This document shows, piece after piece, positions 1 through 5,225 of a DNA stretch of 5,542 bases. A model generated the notes under the pieces. That model ran no database searches. It saw only the letters and a list, made by a program, of their open reading frames with translations, and had not been told where the DNA came from. Made by a program: the position numbers and the translations under genes. Each line of letters begins with the position of its first letter. The first letter of the stretch is position 1. The stretch is from an archaeon (lineage in GTDB: Archaea > Thermoproteota > Nitrososphaeria > Nitrososphaerales > Nitrosopumilaceae), in assembly GCA_005240025.1 (NCBI GenBank), contig SBBK01000081.1:1-5542 (forward strand), written 5' to 3'.

Positions 1-904
1 CGTGGGTTTGAATGATTTTTTCCGAAAACACGAGGGATTCGACGGCACCGTACTGATTTGCTTTTTTTGTATCTTCAAAGCCCATCGTGAACTTTTTGCT
101 CTTATTACTTGCCTTGACCATGACGTCCTCCAAAATGGAAGCAACCTCTGCGAGCTTGCTCTGGCCTAGGATCTGATGCATGAACTTGGACTTGATAAAG
201 GTGTAAATGCCGTCCTCGCCACCGGAATCTATCCCATCCACGATCTCAATTTTGTGCTTTTTTGTAGGGGTTTTTTGCAGGAAATTACTAAACTGCCGCT
301 TTGTCTCGCCTGGACCGAAAATTACTATTGAGTCATTTTCACCAAGTATTGTACTGAGCGCCTTTGCAACGCTTTGAAAAAACATCTCTATGTTAAAGTC
401 TGATTTGTATCGTTTTCCACTGGATCCGGAATACAAATTTTGCATAATCTGCAGGTGCGTCCCTTTGAGCCTGCCAACACCGCAGTCCCCTCTGTCTATT
501 GCTACTAGAACAAAGCCAAACCCCTCTTCTCTGGTTTTGATTAATTTTAGCTCAAATGGAAGCCATTTTTTTTTGACTATGTTAAACGAGTCGCCAATCT
601 TGATCAGAAGGGAGTGGTGGACGCCTTTGGACACTGCCTCATTGGTTGATTCAATTATTGTGCCACCGATCCTTAGTCTGTCAAATGCTGAATCAAGTGA
701 TATCTTCTCAACCTCAAGCGAAATTCTGACTTTGAGTCGCTCGCCTCTGTCGGGTCTGGCAAAGTCCTTTTCCTGTTTTATGACACGTGTAGTGTCCGAT
801 ATTATCCTGTCTTCCTTTTTTATTATTCTGCGAAGTGTGAGCAAGTCATCTGGCTCTTCTACTAAAAATGAAATCGTCGTCTCATCAATAATTTTAGTAA
901 TCAA
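1..904 (-). CDS. pelA: Pelota (Dom34) ribosome-rescue factor, C-terminus cut by window edge
   Basis: Archaeal pelota, an eRF1 paralogue that with aEF1A and ABCE1 recognises stalled ribosomes with an empty A site and splits them; cytoplasmic. I translated 301 codons without interruption. Residues 1-130 are the Sm-like pelota N-domain (EEPDDLLTLRRIIKKEDRII, then DTTRVIKQEKDFARPDRGER). Residues 131-255 are the eRF1-2-like domain (VAIDRGDCGVGRLKG; YKSDFNIEMFFQSVAKAL; FGPGETKRQF), which lacks the GGQ peptide-release motif, as expected for pelota. From about residue 258 the eRF1-3 domain begins (NQYGAVESLVFSEKI). Family members are about 350 residues, so roughly 50 are outside the window. The start is TTG at 904-902, because an in-frame TAA (the stop of the upstream gene) lies at 925-923 and there is no ATG until about residue 153. 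A GAGG sits only 3 nt before the TTG, too close for a normal Shine-Dalgarno. No TATA box fits, so it is probably co-transcribed with the upstream gene. Confidence 0.95.
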   Translation of the reverse strand, partial: MITKIIDETTISFLVEEPDDLLTLRRIIKKEDRIISDTTRVIKQEKDFARPDRGERLKVRISLEVEKISLDSAFDRLRIGGTIIESTNEAVSKGVHHSLLIKIGDSFNIVKKKWLPFELKLIKTREEGFGFVLVAIDRGDCGVGRLKGTHLQIMQNLYSGSSGKRYKSDFNIEMFFQSVAKALSTILGENDSIVIFGPGETKRQFSNFLQKTPTKKHKIEIVDGIDSGGEDGIYTFIKSKFMHQILGQSKLAEVASILEDVMVKASNKSKKFTMGFEDTKKANQYGAVESLVFSEKIIQTH

Positions 905-922
905 GGCCTCAAAATATCTGAC

Positions 923-1333
923 TTACATAGTACTGGTTGGGTTTTCCAACCTCTTCTTCTTTAGATAGCTGTCTACCCACTCGGGCGTAATCACCCCGCC
1001 TTCTGCCAAGTTCACAAGCGAATTGGGGGATGCTTCTCCAGTCACTTTGCCGCCCCTTCTTCTGAGCTGTCTCCATTTTAGAGCGGTGTTGCCACTCTTT
1101 GAGTTGTAAATGATGCCAAGTACATCCCTGGCATTTACAAATGTTATATCGCGAATCTTTTTCAGGGTGACCTTGTCTGCTGCCTCGACGTATATGGAGC
1201 CAAGCGTCTCTTCGCGTTCTGGAAAGACCTCGGCATCTTCTACGTAACTGTGTGGAATATACGAACTACACGTACTGGCAATTATGAATCTCCTAAAACT
1301 CTCAAGCGACGCAGGAATGTCTATTGCAACCAT
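923..1333 (-). CDS. Unrecognised 136-residue soluble protein upstream of pelA
   Basis: I do not recognise this family. The product starts MVAIDIPASLESFRRF, has no signal peptide or membrane segment, and has one cysteine (C22). Its middle part (residues 43-77) alternates beta-like and helical stretches. A strongly basic segment lies at residues 87-97 (KWRQLRRRGGK), and the C-terminus (residues 114-130, VITPEWVDSYLKKKRLE) looks helical and charged. The basic patch would fit nucleic-acid or ribosome contact, but that is only a suggestion from composition and from its place upstream of pelA. The ATG at 1333-1331 is well supported: in-frame stops (TAG TAA at 1357-1352) lie just upstream, and a TATA-like box is centred 26 nt before it. 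The gene ends 18 nt before the pelA start in the same reading frame, so the two very probably share an mRNA. Confidence 0.82.
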   Translation of the reverse strand: MVAIDIPASLESFRRFIIASTCSSYIPHSYVEDAEVFPEREETLGSIYVEAADKVTLKKIRDITFVNARDVLGIIYNSKSGNTALKWRQLRRRGGKVTGEASPNSLVNLAEGGVITPEWVDSYLKKKRLENPTSTM

Positions 1334-1354
1334 TTCTTTTATAGCGCCACTTTA

Positions 1355-1471
1355 CTATTTATCAATCTTGGCTCGAGTTTGGTACCATATAAGGCTAGAA
1401 ATAGAATTTACCAAATCACTCGTAATCTTAAAAATCCCTTTCTTGGTATTGTGTGTGGGCGTTGATGACAT
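1355..1471 (-). CDS. Possible 38-residue ORF between divergent genes (doubtful)
   Basis: An ATG at 1471-1469 opens a 38-codon frame ending in TAG at 1357-1355. The peptide begins MSSTPTHNTKKGIFKITSDL and ends IWYQTRAKIDK, giving a basic N-terminus and an amphipathic-looking middle with no cysteines. It is in the same frame as the 136-residue gene downstream, separated from it by adjacent TAG and TAA stops. The open frame continues 15 codons upstream of the ATG without another usual start codon. An AT-rich string (TCTATAT on the minus strand, about 1493-1499) is slightly close for a TATA box. The stop overlaps the promoter of the next gene. It may be only chance; the product is unknown. Confidence 0.25.
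   Translation of the reverse strand: MSSTPTHNTKKGIFKITSDLVNSISSLIWYQTRAKIDK
1356..1362 (-). promoter_or_regulatory. TATA-like box for the 136-residue gene and pelA
   Basis: On the minus strand this reads ATAAATA and is centred 26 nt upstream of the ATG at 1333, which predicts a leaderless mRNA beginning at or next to the start codon. A second AT-rich string (TATAAAA) closer to the ATG is too near to act as its TATA box. Confidence 0.55.
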
Positions 1472-1534
1472 TATCCCTTTGATCCCAATGATATAGATCT
1501 TGAGTTCTGAGCCTACCTAAAAACGAGAGCTTGT

Positions 1535-1549
1535 ATGAATTTTATTCAT
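1535..1549 (+). promoter_or_regulatory. yjbQ TATA region embedded in a perfect inverted repeat
   Basis: The sequence ATGAAT-TTT-ATTCAT is a perfect 6-bp inverted repeat centred at 1542. Its core TTTTATT is centred about 26 nt before the yjbQ ATG, so it doubles as the likely TATA box of a leaderless transcript. A protein bound to the palindrome would compete with TBP, but AT-rich palindromes arise readily by chance. The rest of the 1334-1568 intergenic stretch shows no RNA gene. Confidence 0.5.
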
Positions 1550-1568
1550 CATGCATATTTGAAAGAGA

Positions 1569-1988
1569 ATGAAGTCATTCACAGAATATCTGACGTTTAA
1601 CACAAAAACCAAGGTTGCCTTTGTAAATCTCACACCGCAAATACGGCAATTAGTCAAAAAAAGTGGGATAAGTGAAGGGCTTTGTCTTGTCAACGCAATG
1701 CACATCACCGCAAGCGTTTTCATTAATGACAACGAAAGTGGGTTGCACGCAGACTATACAAGATGGCTTGAAAAACTAGCACCACACAAACCAATAGAAC
1801 AATATGACCACAACAAAACGGGAGAGGACAATGCAGACGCCCATCTAAAAAGACAGATCATGGGGCGCGAGGTGGTAGTTGCAATCACCAACGCCGAGCT
1901 GGACTTTGGTCCCTGGGAGCAAATCTTTTACGGGGAATTTGACGGGATGCGGCCAAAAAGAGTTTTAGTCAAAATAATCGGAGACTGA
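1569..1988 (+). CDS. yjbQ: YjbQ / UPF0047 family protein (secondary thiamine-phosphate synthase-like)
   Basis: A small single-domain cytoplasmic protein of 139 residues, the normal length for UPF0047/YjbQ. Family signatures are clear: [14 protein letters not shown] at residues 45-58 followed by H60 and D62, then H81, a conserved [15 protein letters not shown] segment (residues 87-101), and the C-terminal block [15 protein letters not shown] (residues 112-126). The clustered His, Asp and Glu residues suggest a metal-dependent active site. Bacterial members have been credited with a weak thiamine-phosphate synthase activity, hence the usual name; the physiological reaction is not settled and nothing else here points to thiamine synthesis. 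The ATG at 1569 is favoured because the earlier ATG at 1551 runs into TGA after three codons. There is no Shine-Dalgarno, but a TATA-like box is centred 26 nt upstream. Its TGA stop (1986-1988) is immediately followed by the stop of the convergent gene. Confidence 0.94.
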   Translation: MKSFTEYLTFNTKTKVAFVNLTPQIRQLVKKSGISEGLCLVNAMHITASVFINDNESGLHADYTRWLEKLAPHKPIEQYDHNKTGEDNADAHLKRQIMGREVVVAITNAELDFGPWEQIFYGEFDGMRPKRVLVKIIGD

Positions 1989-2153
1989 CTATCCAAAATC
2001 TGCATCGCGTTTCTGACTCTGATTTTCATTTTTACGAGCAGCAAGACGAAACTCATCATCGTGGTTCTGGGGACCGTGGCTGCATTTGACACAGCCTACC
2101 TTGAATCCATTTTCATCTTTGACATATATCTGACAACCGCAAAAACATACCAT
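1989..2153 (-). CDS. 54-residue Cys-rich, zinc-ribbon-like protein
   Basis: A short gene of 54 codons plus TAG. The product begins MVCFCGCQIYV, giving Cys at 3, 5 and 7, and a second CxxC (GCVKCSHG) at residues 21 and 24 followed by H26 and H31. The tail (residues 33-54) is polar and charged, ending KRDADFG. Two Cys knuckles about 14 residues apart on a predicted beta hairpin match a zinc-ribbon layout; iron or another thiophilic metal is possible. Support for a real gene comes from the Cys pattern, an in-frame TGA just upstream that fixes the ATG at 2153-2151, a TATA-like box centred about 26 nt before that ATG, and exact packing: its stop codon abuts the yjbQ stop with no gap. It lies downstream of the DtxR-like gene but appears to have its own promoter. 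Function unknown; a protein- or nucleic acid-binding adaptor is a guess. Confidence 0.75.
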   Translation of the reverse strand: MVCFCGCQIYVKDENGFKVGCVKCSHGPQNHDDEFRLAARKNENQSQKRDADFG

Positions 2154-2175
2154 GACTCAAAGACCCGTTTTGTCT

Positions 2176-2183
2176 GATATAAT
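2176..2183 (-). promoter_or_regulatory. TATA-like box for the 54-residue Cys-rich gene
   Basis: On the minus strand this reads ATTATATC, centred about 26 nt before the ATG at 2153, implying a leaderless mRNA. It lies just past the DtxR-like stop codon, so the small gene can be transcribed alone or by readthrough from the regulator operon. Confidence 0.5.
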
Positions 2184-2184
2184 C

Positions 2185-2631
2185 CTAATTGGTACAACAG
2201 GGGCCACGCGGTATAAAATGGCCGTGGGGGCACCTGCGGGGGTGTTTTAGCATAGTGCACAACGCATCTGTAAACTGACGACTCATGTGGTGTTCTATTC
2301 CGCAAACCATCTCCTCATCAATTTCGACCTTTAAGGCATTGTCCATCAAGACCTCCAAAAGTCTGCTGTTTCGCATCATCTTGGAGCCAACATTTTCACC
2401 GCTTTCAGTCAACGTAACTCCGGCCTTGCTGTAATTTACTAGGTTCTGCTCATTTAGCTTCTTTAGCATTTGAACCACGCTTGGCTGTCTGACGTTCAAC
2501 ATCTTTGCAATCGTGCTAATTTTGACCGGCTCATCTCTTTCCTTAATGTGCCATATGGCCTTTAGATACATCTCTACATGTTCTGCTTCTGCAGTCCCAA
2601 CGAAAAGTACCTCGTCATTTAGCGTATCCAT
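2185..2631 (-). CDS. DtxR-family metal-dependent transcriptional regulator
   Basis: A two-domain DtxR/IdeR/MntR-type regulator of 148 residues. Residues 18-75 form the winged helix (VEMYLKAIWHI, then KISTIAKMLNVRQPSVVQMLKKL). Residues 78-135 form the dimerisation and metal-binding domain (ESGENVGSKMM; EEMVCGIEHHMS), and the end carries the family motif HPRRCPHGHFIP (residues 130-141) before a short PCC tail. The C-terminal SH3-like domain of DtxR/IdeR is absent. By alignment from memory, the primary metal ligands of DtxR (M10, C102, E105, H106) correspond to M21, C110, E113 and H114. The Cys in place of the MntR glutamate points to Fe(II) rather than Mn(II). Ancillary-site histidines equivalent to DtxR H79 and H98 appear replaced by S89 and E106. 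Its ATG shares one base with the TAA stop of the preceding TrmB-like gene (TAATG), so it is translationally coupled and has no separate promoter visible. Confidence 0.93.
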   Translation of the reverse strand: MDTLNDEVLFVGTAEAEHVEMYLKAIWHIKERDEPVKISTIAKMLNVRQPSVVQMLKKLNEQNLVNYSKAGVTLTESGENVGSKMMRNSRLLEVLMDNALKVEIDEEMVCGIEHHMSRQFTDALCTMLKHPRRCPHGHFIPRGPCCTN

Positions 2632-3398
2632 TATCGTACATCTCTTGCATCTTTTAACAAATATTCAAAGTATTCTCTCGCAAAGCCGGCAAGGCCCGTG
2701 TGGTCTGCCCAAATTGCAACCGTCTCCATCTCTGAGGATTCATTCATGGGGCCAAGAAGTATCACTACATAACGCTTGTCTGAGATTATGCCGCCTCCAA
2801 AAAGCCCCTTTTTTACCTTGACTGTGGCAACCCTTGATAAAGCCTTTAACGCGTCTTTTTCCATCTGGTCTGACATCAAAATTGTAATGGCTACGCCCTT
2901 GTCATGAAGCTGCCGAAGCTTTGGCAGGGCTTGCTTTACTATGGCCTCGTTTGCCTTTGGTATGGCAATCATGACCTCATTCCTGCAGGTTTCCACCATC
3001 TCCAAAATCTTTGACGCAATATTCATTATTCCCGATAAAACCCAAATATCGGGCCTTTCACTCACACCGCTTTTTTCATAGAGCGGAACAAGCTCACGCA
3101 AAACAATATTTTCGTTTTCCTTAAAATCCGATTCTACCTTTTGTTTTGTTACCTCAAGTGCAGTGGCAGGAGACTTGGCAAAATACTTTGTAGGCCTTGA
3201 ATCGTCAGAACCAATCCAGCCCTTCTCTTCCAGGGAGCCAAGCACCTCATAAATTTTAGAATATGGCACACCTGATTTCTGGCTCAGATCGGAGGCTGTG
3301 AGCTCGCCTGCCTTCAGAAGCGACGAGTATGTTCTTATTTCGTAACTCGTAAGCCCTATCTTTTCTAGTGACTTTCGTGTGTTATCCGAGATGCTCAT
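2631..3398 (-). CDS. TrmB-family transcriptional regulator
   Basis: A 255-residue archaeal TrmB-type regulator. Residues 10-75 are the TrmB winged helix (LEKIGLTSYEIRTYSSLLKAG; SDLSQKSGVPYSKIYEVL; then EEKGWI). Residues 77-112 are a charged helical linker typical of dimerisation, and residues 115-250 form an alpha/beta effector domain of the kind attached to many TrmB proteins (EVMIAIPKANEAIV; DKGVAITILMSD; GIISDKRYVVILL). No phospholipase-D HKD catalytic motif is visible, so this domain is probably sensory. TrmB proteins often bind sugars, but the ligand here cannot be read. The start is firm: TGA directly precedes the ATG at 3398, and TTTAAATA is centred about 27 nt upstream, so the mRNA should be leaderless. 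It is divergent from the tes-like gene across 115 nt containing inverted repeats, making tes and itself the likely targets (inference), and it heads a coupled operon with the DtxR-like gene. Confidence 0.93.
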   Translation of the reverse strand: MSISDNTRKSLEKIGLTSYEIRTYSSLLKAGELTASDLSQKSGVPYSKIYEVLGSLEEKGWIGSDDSRPTKYFAKSPATALEVTKQKVESDFKENENIVLRELVPLYEKSGVSERPDIWVLSGIMNIASKILEMVETCRNEVMIAIPKANEAIVKQALPKLRQLHDKGVAITILMSDQMEKDALKALSRVATVKVKKGLFGGGIISDKRYVVILLGPMNESSEMETVAIWADHTGLAGFAREYFEYLLKDARDVR

Positions 3399-3421
3399 TC
3401 AGTTCTACTCAATTTTTTTCC

Positions 3422-3429
3422 TATTTAAA
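3422..3429 (-). promoter_or_regulatory. TATA box of the trmB-dtxR operon
   Basis: On the minus strand this reads TTTAAATA, with 23 nt between it and the ATG, so its centre is about 27 nt upstream. The purine-rich AAGGAG next to it could serve as the TFB recognition element and overlaps the edge of the neighbouring inverted repeat. Confidence 0.65.
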
Positions 3430-3433
3430 CTCC

Positions 3434-3452
3434 TTAGGAAGGTCTCTCCTAA
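3434..3452. promoter_or_regulatory. Inverted repeat 1 (TTAGGA-N7-TCCTAA), candidate operator
   Basis: Two perfect 6-bp arms, TTAGGA (3434-3439) and TCCTAA (3447-3452), flank a 7-nt spacer, about 19 bp overall, which suits a dimeric winged-helix regulator. An extra TCCT at 3431-3434 makes a third half-site. The element sits directly upstream of the trmB TATA box, where binding could block TFB, and about 30 bp upstream of the tes TATA box. Its centre contains GAGACCTT on the minus strand (3446-3439), which recurs before the glycosyltransferase. Whether TrmB or DtxR binds here is not known. Confidence 0.5.
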
Positions 3453-3453
3453 A

Positions 3454-3473
3454 TCACACGGGGGGGAGTGTGA
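3454..3473. promoter_or_regulatory. Inverted repeat 2 (TCACAC-N8-GTGTGA), candidate operator
   Basis: Perfect 6-bp arms TCACAC (3454-3459) and GTGTGA (3468-3473) are separated by GGGGGGGA. The element begins two bases after inverted repeat 1 and ends about 7 bp before the tes TATA box, where a bound factor could activate or repress tes. A G7 run in an otherwise AT-rich promoter is unusual. The arm sequence differs from repeat 1, so two different regulators may be involved. Confidence 0.5.
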
Positions 3474-3479
3474 AATGTA

Positions 3480-3490
3480 TTAAATATAAT
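3480..3490 (+). promoter_or_regulatory. TATA box of the tes-like gene
   Basis: TTAAATATAAT is centred about 28 nt before the ATG at 3514. There is no Shine-Dalgarno in the 23 nt before that ATG, so a leaderless mRNA is expected. Confidence 0.65.
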
Positions 3491-3513
3491 ATCAAAAAAC
3501 TGCAATTAACAGA

Positions 3514-5178
3514 ATGTCACTAATTCAGCTATCAAAACACTCATCGAAGAGTTTGGGCAAGAAATCAACAGTTAGATTCACTCAGAGCATCTGCCCTGAC
3601 TGCAACATGATCCTGGATGCCGAGGTCTTTGAGCGAGACGGCCGCGTCTACATGACAAAGACGTGTCCTACGCACGGTGAATGTGAGGAGTTGTATTTTG
3701 GCTCCTATGAAATGTACAAGAAATTCAGTACCTACTGGGCTGACGGCAAAGGCGCACATGCACCAAACGTAATGATTGAGAAATGTTCCTGTCCAAACAA
3801 CTGCGGTTTGTGCTCAAACCATCTCTCACATAGCGGTCTGGCAAACATGATCGTTACAAACAGGTGTGACCTGACGTGCTGGTATTGCTTCTTTTATGTA
3901 AAAAAAGGTCTTGAGGGGGCATACATGTATGAACCATCACACGACCAGGTTCGTGCAATGATGAAGACACTCAAGGCAGAGCGCCCCATTGCTGGCAACT
4001 CAATTCAGATTACAGGCGGCGAACCAATGCTGAGGGATGACATCACTGATGTTATTAAAATAATGAAACAGGAAGGCGTTGACCACGTCCAGATGAACAC
4101 AAATGGTATCAGGCATGCCATGGATCCAGAGGCAGCAAGAGAGGTAAGGCTTGCAGGATGCAATAATCTTTACCTGAGTTTTGATGGTGTAACCGCAAGA
4201 ACAAATCCAAAGAACCACTGGGAGATTCCCTATGCTCTGGACAGCTGCAGGAAGACAGGAACCACAGTAGTCTTCGTACCTACCGTTATCAAATCAATCA
4301 ATGATCATGAACTAGGGGGAATTATCAGATATGCCCAAAAAAACATGGATGTTGTCCATGCAGTCAACTTCCAACCAGTCTCTCTGACTGGAAGGATGGG
4401 CAAGGGCGAGCGTGAAAAATACCGGATTACGGTCCCAGACTGCATTCAAAGAATCGAGGAACAGACAAACGGTCAGGTCACAGTAGATGACTGGTTCCCG
4501 GTACCAAGCTGCATGCCGCTGACCAATGTAATAGAGGCGTTCTCAAGCAAACCCAAATACGAGCTCTCAATTCACTTTGCCTGCGGCGCGGGCACATATG
4601 TATTCGAAGATGAAGAAACCAAAAAGTTTGTCCCACTACCAAGATTCTGCGACATCCAGGGAATGCTAGAGCTGTTTGAAGACAAGGCAGAGGAGATCCG
4701 CTCAGGAAAAAACAAGTATTTTACAATGCTAGAAGTAGTGCGAAAACTATCTGGCTTTATAGATAAAAAGAAACAACCGGCTGGACTCGATCTGGCAAAG
4801 ATGTTCGGAAGTATCTTGATGAAAAGATCCTTTGACTCTGTTGGTTCTTGGCATGTCAAAGGCTTGTTCCTTGGAATGATGCACTTCCAAGACAAATACA
4901 ATGAAGACCTAGAAAGACTGCAAAGGTGTGATATTCACTATCTTACGCCTGACCTCAGGATCATACCATTTTGTGCATTTAATGTAATTCCGGAATGGTA
5001 TCGTGATAGAATTCAAAAGAAATATTCCATCAGTGTAGAAGAATGGGAAAAACAAGAAGGTGTTAAACTCGAAGATGGGCTCTACAGGGGTCTGATGAGA
5101 AGGGGATCTGGCGATGAGCTTGCAGCAGGCTGTGCAAAAAGCCAGATGATGCACGAAGCATCCCAGGCAGTACAGTAG
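3514..5178 (+). CDS. tes: Tetraether lipid synthase (Tes) family radical SAM protein
   Basis: A 554-residue radical SAM enzyme of the MJ0619/Tes family. Tes joins the phytanyl chains of two archaeol-type lipids through sp3 C-C bonds to give membrane-spanning tetraethers (GDGT), the core lipids of these archaea. In order: an N-terminal Cys module (CPDC at 27-30; CPTHGEC at 51-57), the family segment MYKKFSTYWADGKG (67-80), a first CX3CX2C (C93, C97, C100, preceded by C91), SNHLSHSGLAN, then the second and probably catalytic CX3CX2C (C118, C122, C125), ITGGEPMLRDD (166-176), NTNGI (195-199) and a conserved end RCDIHYLTPDLRIIPFC (471-487). Two CX3CX2C motifs are the hallmark of MJ0619, for which three [4Fe-4S] clusters and a rubredoxin-like iron have been described. 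Older annotation as a methanopterin methylase is less likely. It is divergent from the trmB-dtxR operon and followed after 47 nt by a GT4 gene. Paralogues are likely in such genomes, so which bond this copy forms is uncertain. Confidence 0.88.
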   Translation: MSLIQLSKHSSKSLGKKSTVRFTQSICPDCNMILDAEVFERDGRVYMTKTCPTHGECEELYFGSYEMYKKFSTYWADGKGAHAPNVMIEKCSCPNNCGLCSNHLSHSGLANMIVTNRCDLTCWYCFFYVKKGLEGAYMYEPSHDQVRAMMKTLKAERPIAGNSIQITGGEPMLRDDITDVIKIMKQEGVDHVQMNTNGIRHAMDPEAAREVRLAGCNNLYLSFDGVTARTNPKNHWEIPYALDSCRKTGTTVVFVPTVIKSINDHELGGIIRYAQKNMDVVHAVNFQPVSLTGRMGKGEREKYRITVPDCIQRIEEQTNGQVTVDDWFPVPSCMPLTNVIEAFSSKPKYELSIHFACGAGTYVFEDEETKKFVPLPRFCDIQGMLELFEDKAEEIRSGKNKYFTMLEVVRKLSGFIDKKKQPAGLDLAKMFGSILMKRSFDSVGSWHVKGLFLGMMHFQDKYNEDLERLQRCDIHYLTPDLRIIPFCAFNVIPEWYRDRIQKKYSISVEEWEKQEGVKLEDGLYRGLMRRGSGDELAAGCAKSQMMHEASQAVQ

Positions 5179-5190
5179 AAATTTAATCCG

Positions 5191-5206
5191 AGACCTTATT
5201 AGGTCT
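5191..5206 (+). promoter_or_regulatory. Palindrome with TATA-like core before the glycosyltransferase
   Basis: Perfect 6-bp arms AGACCT and AGGTCT flank the loop TATT. The centre (CCTTATTAGG) lies about 27 nt before the TTG start at 5226, so it probably includes the TATA box of a leaderless transcript, and the palindrome would be an operator over it. GAGACCTT at 5190-5197 also occurs in inverted repeat 1 near tes. Another reading is a tes terminator: the hairpin is followed by TTTTT at 5216-5220, though only after ten other bases. Both roles could coexist. Confidence 0.5.
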
Positions 5207-5225
5207 AAAAAACAATTTTTCATCA

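Noticed and set aside
390..968. 192-codon open frame on the plus strand
   Set aside because: It is antisense to pelA, whose translation is a clear family match without interruption; the plus-strand peptide is Ser/Leu-rich and unlike a protein family.
1250..1496. Two overlapping plus-strand open frames of about 70 codons
   Set aside because: They start antisense inside the 136-residue gene and run into the divergent promoter region, have no promoter at the expected distance, and show no family resemblance.
1364..1534. Search of the intergenic stretch for a tRNA or structured RNA
   Set aside because: No T-loop, anticodon-arm pattern or long GC-rich stem was seen by eye.
2631..3398. TrmB effector domain as an active phospholipase-D-like nuclease
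   Set aside because: No HxK(x4)D motif is present; the domain is better read as a regulatory fold.
3460..3466. G7 run as a possible G-quadruplex
   Set aside because: A single G run with no further G tracts nearby cannot form an intramolecular quadruplex; it is treated only as the spacer of an inverted repeat.
3514..5178. Annotation as a methanopterin C-methylase (earlier view of MJ0619)
   Set aside because: Later structural and genetic work assigned this family to tetraether synthesis, and the lineage suggested by the window depends on GDGT lipids.
5194..5203. CCTTATTAGG matches the eukaryotic CArG box pattern CC(A/T)6GG
   Set aside because: MADS-box factors of that type are not part of archaeal regulation; the match follows from a palindrome around a TATA-like core.
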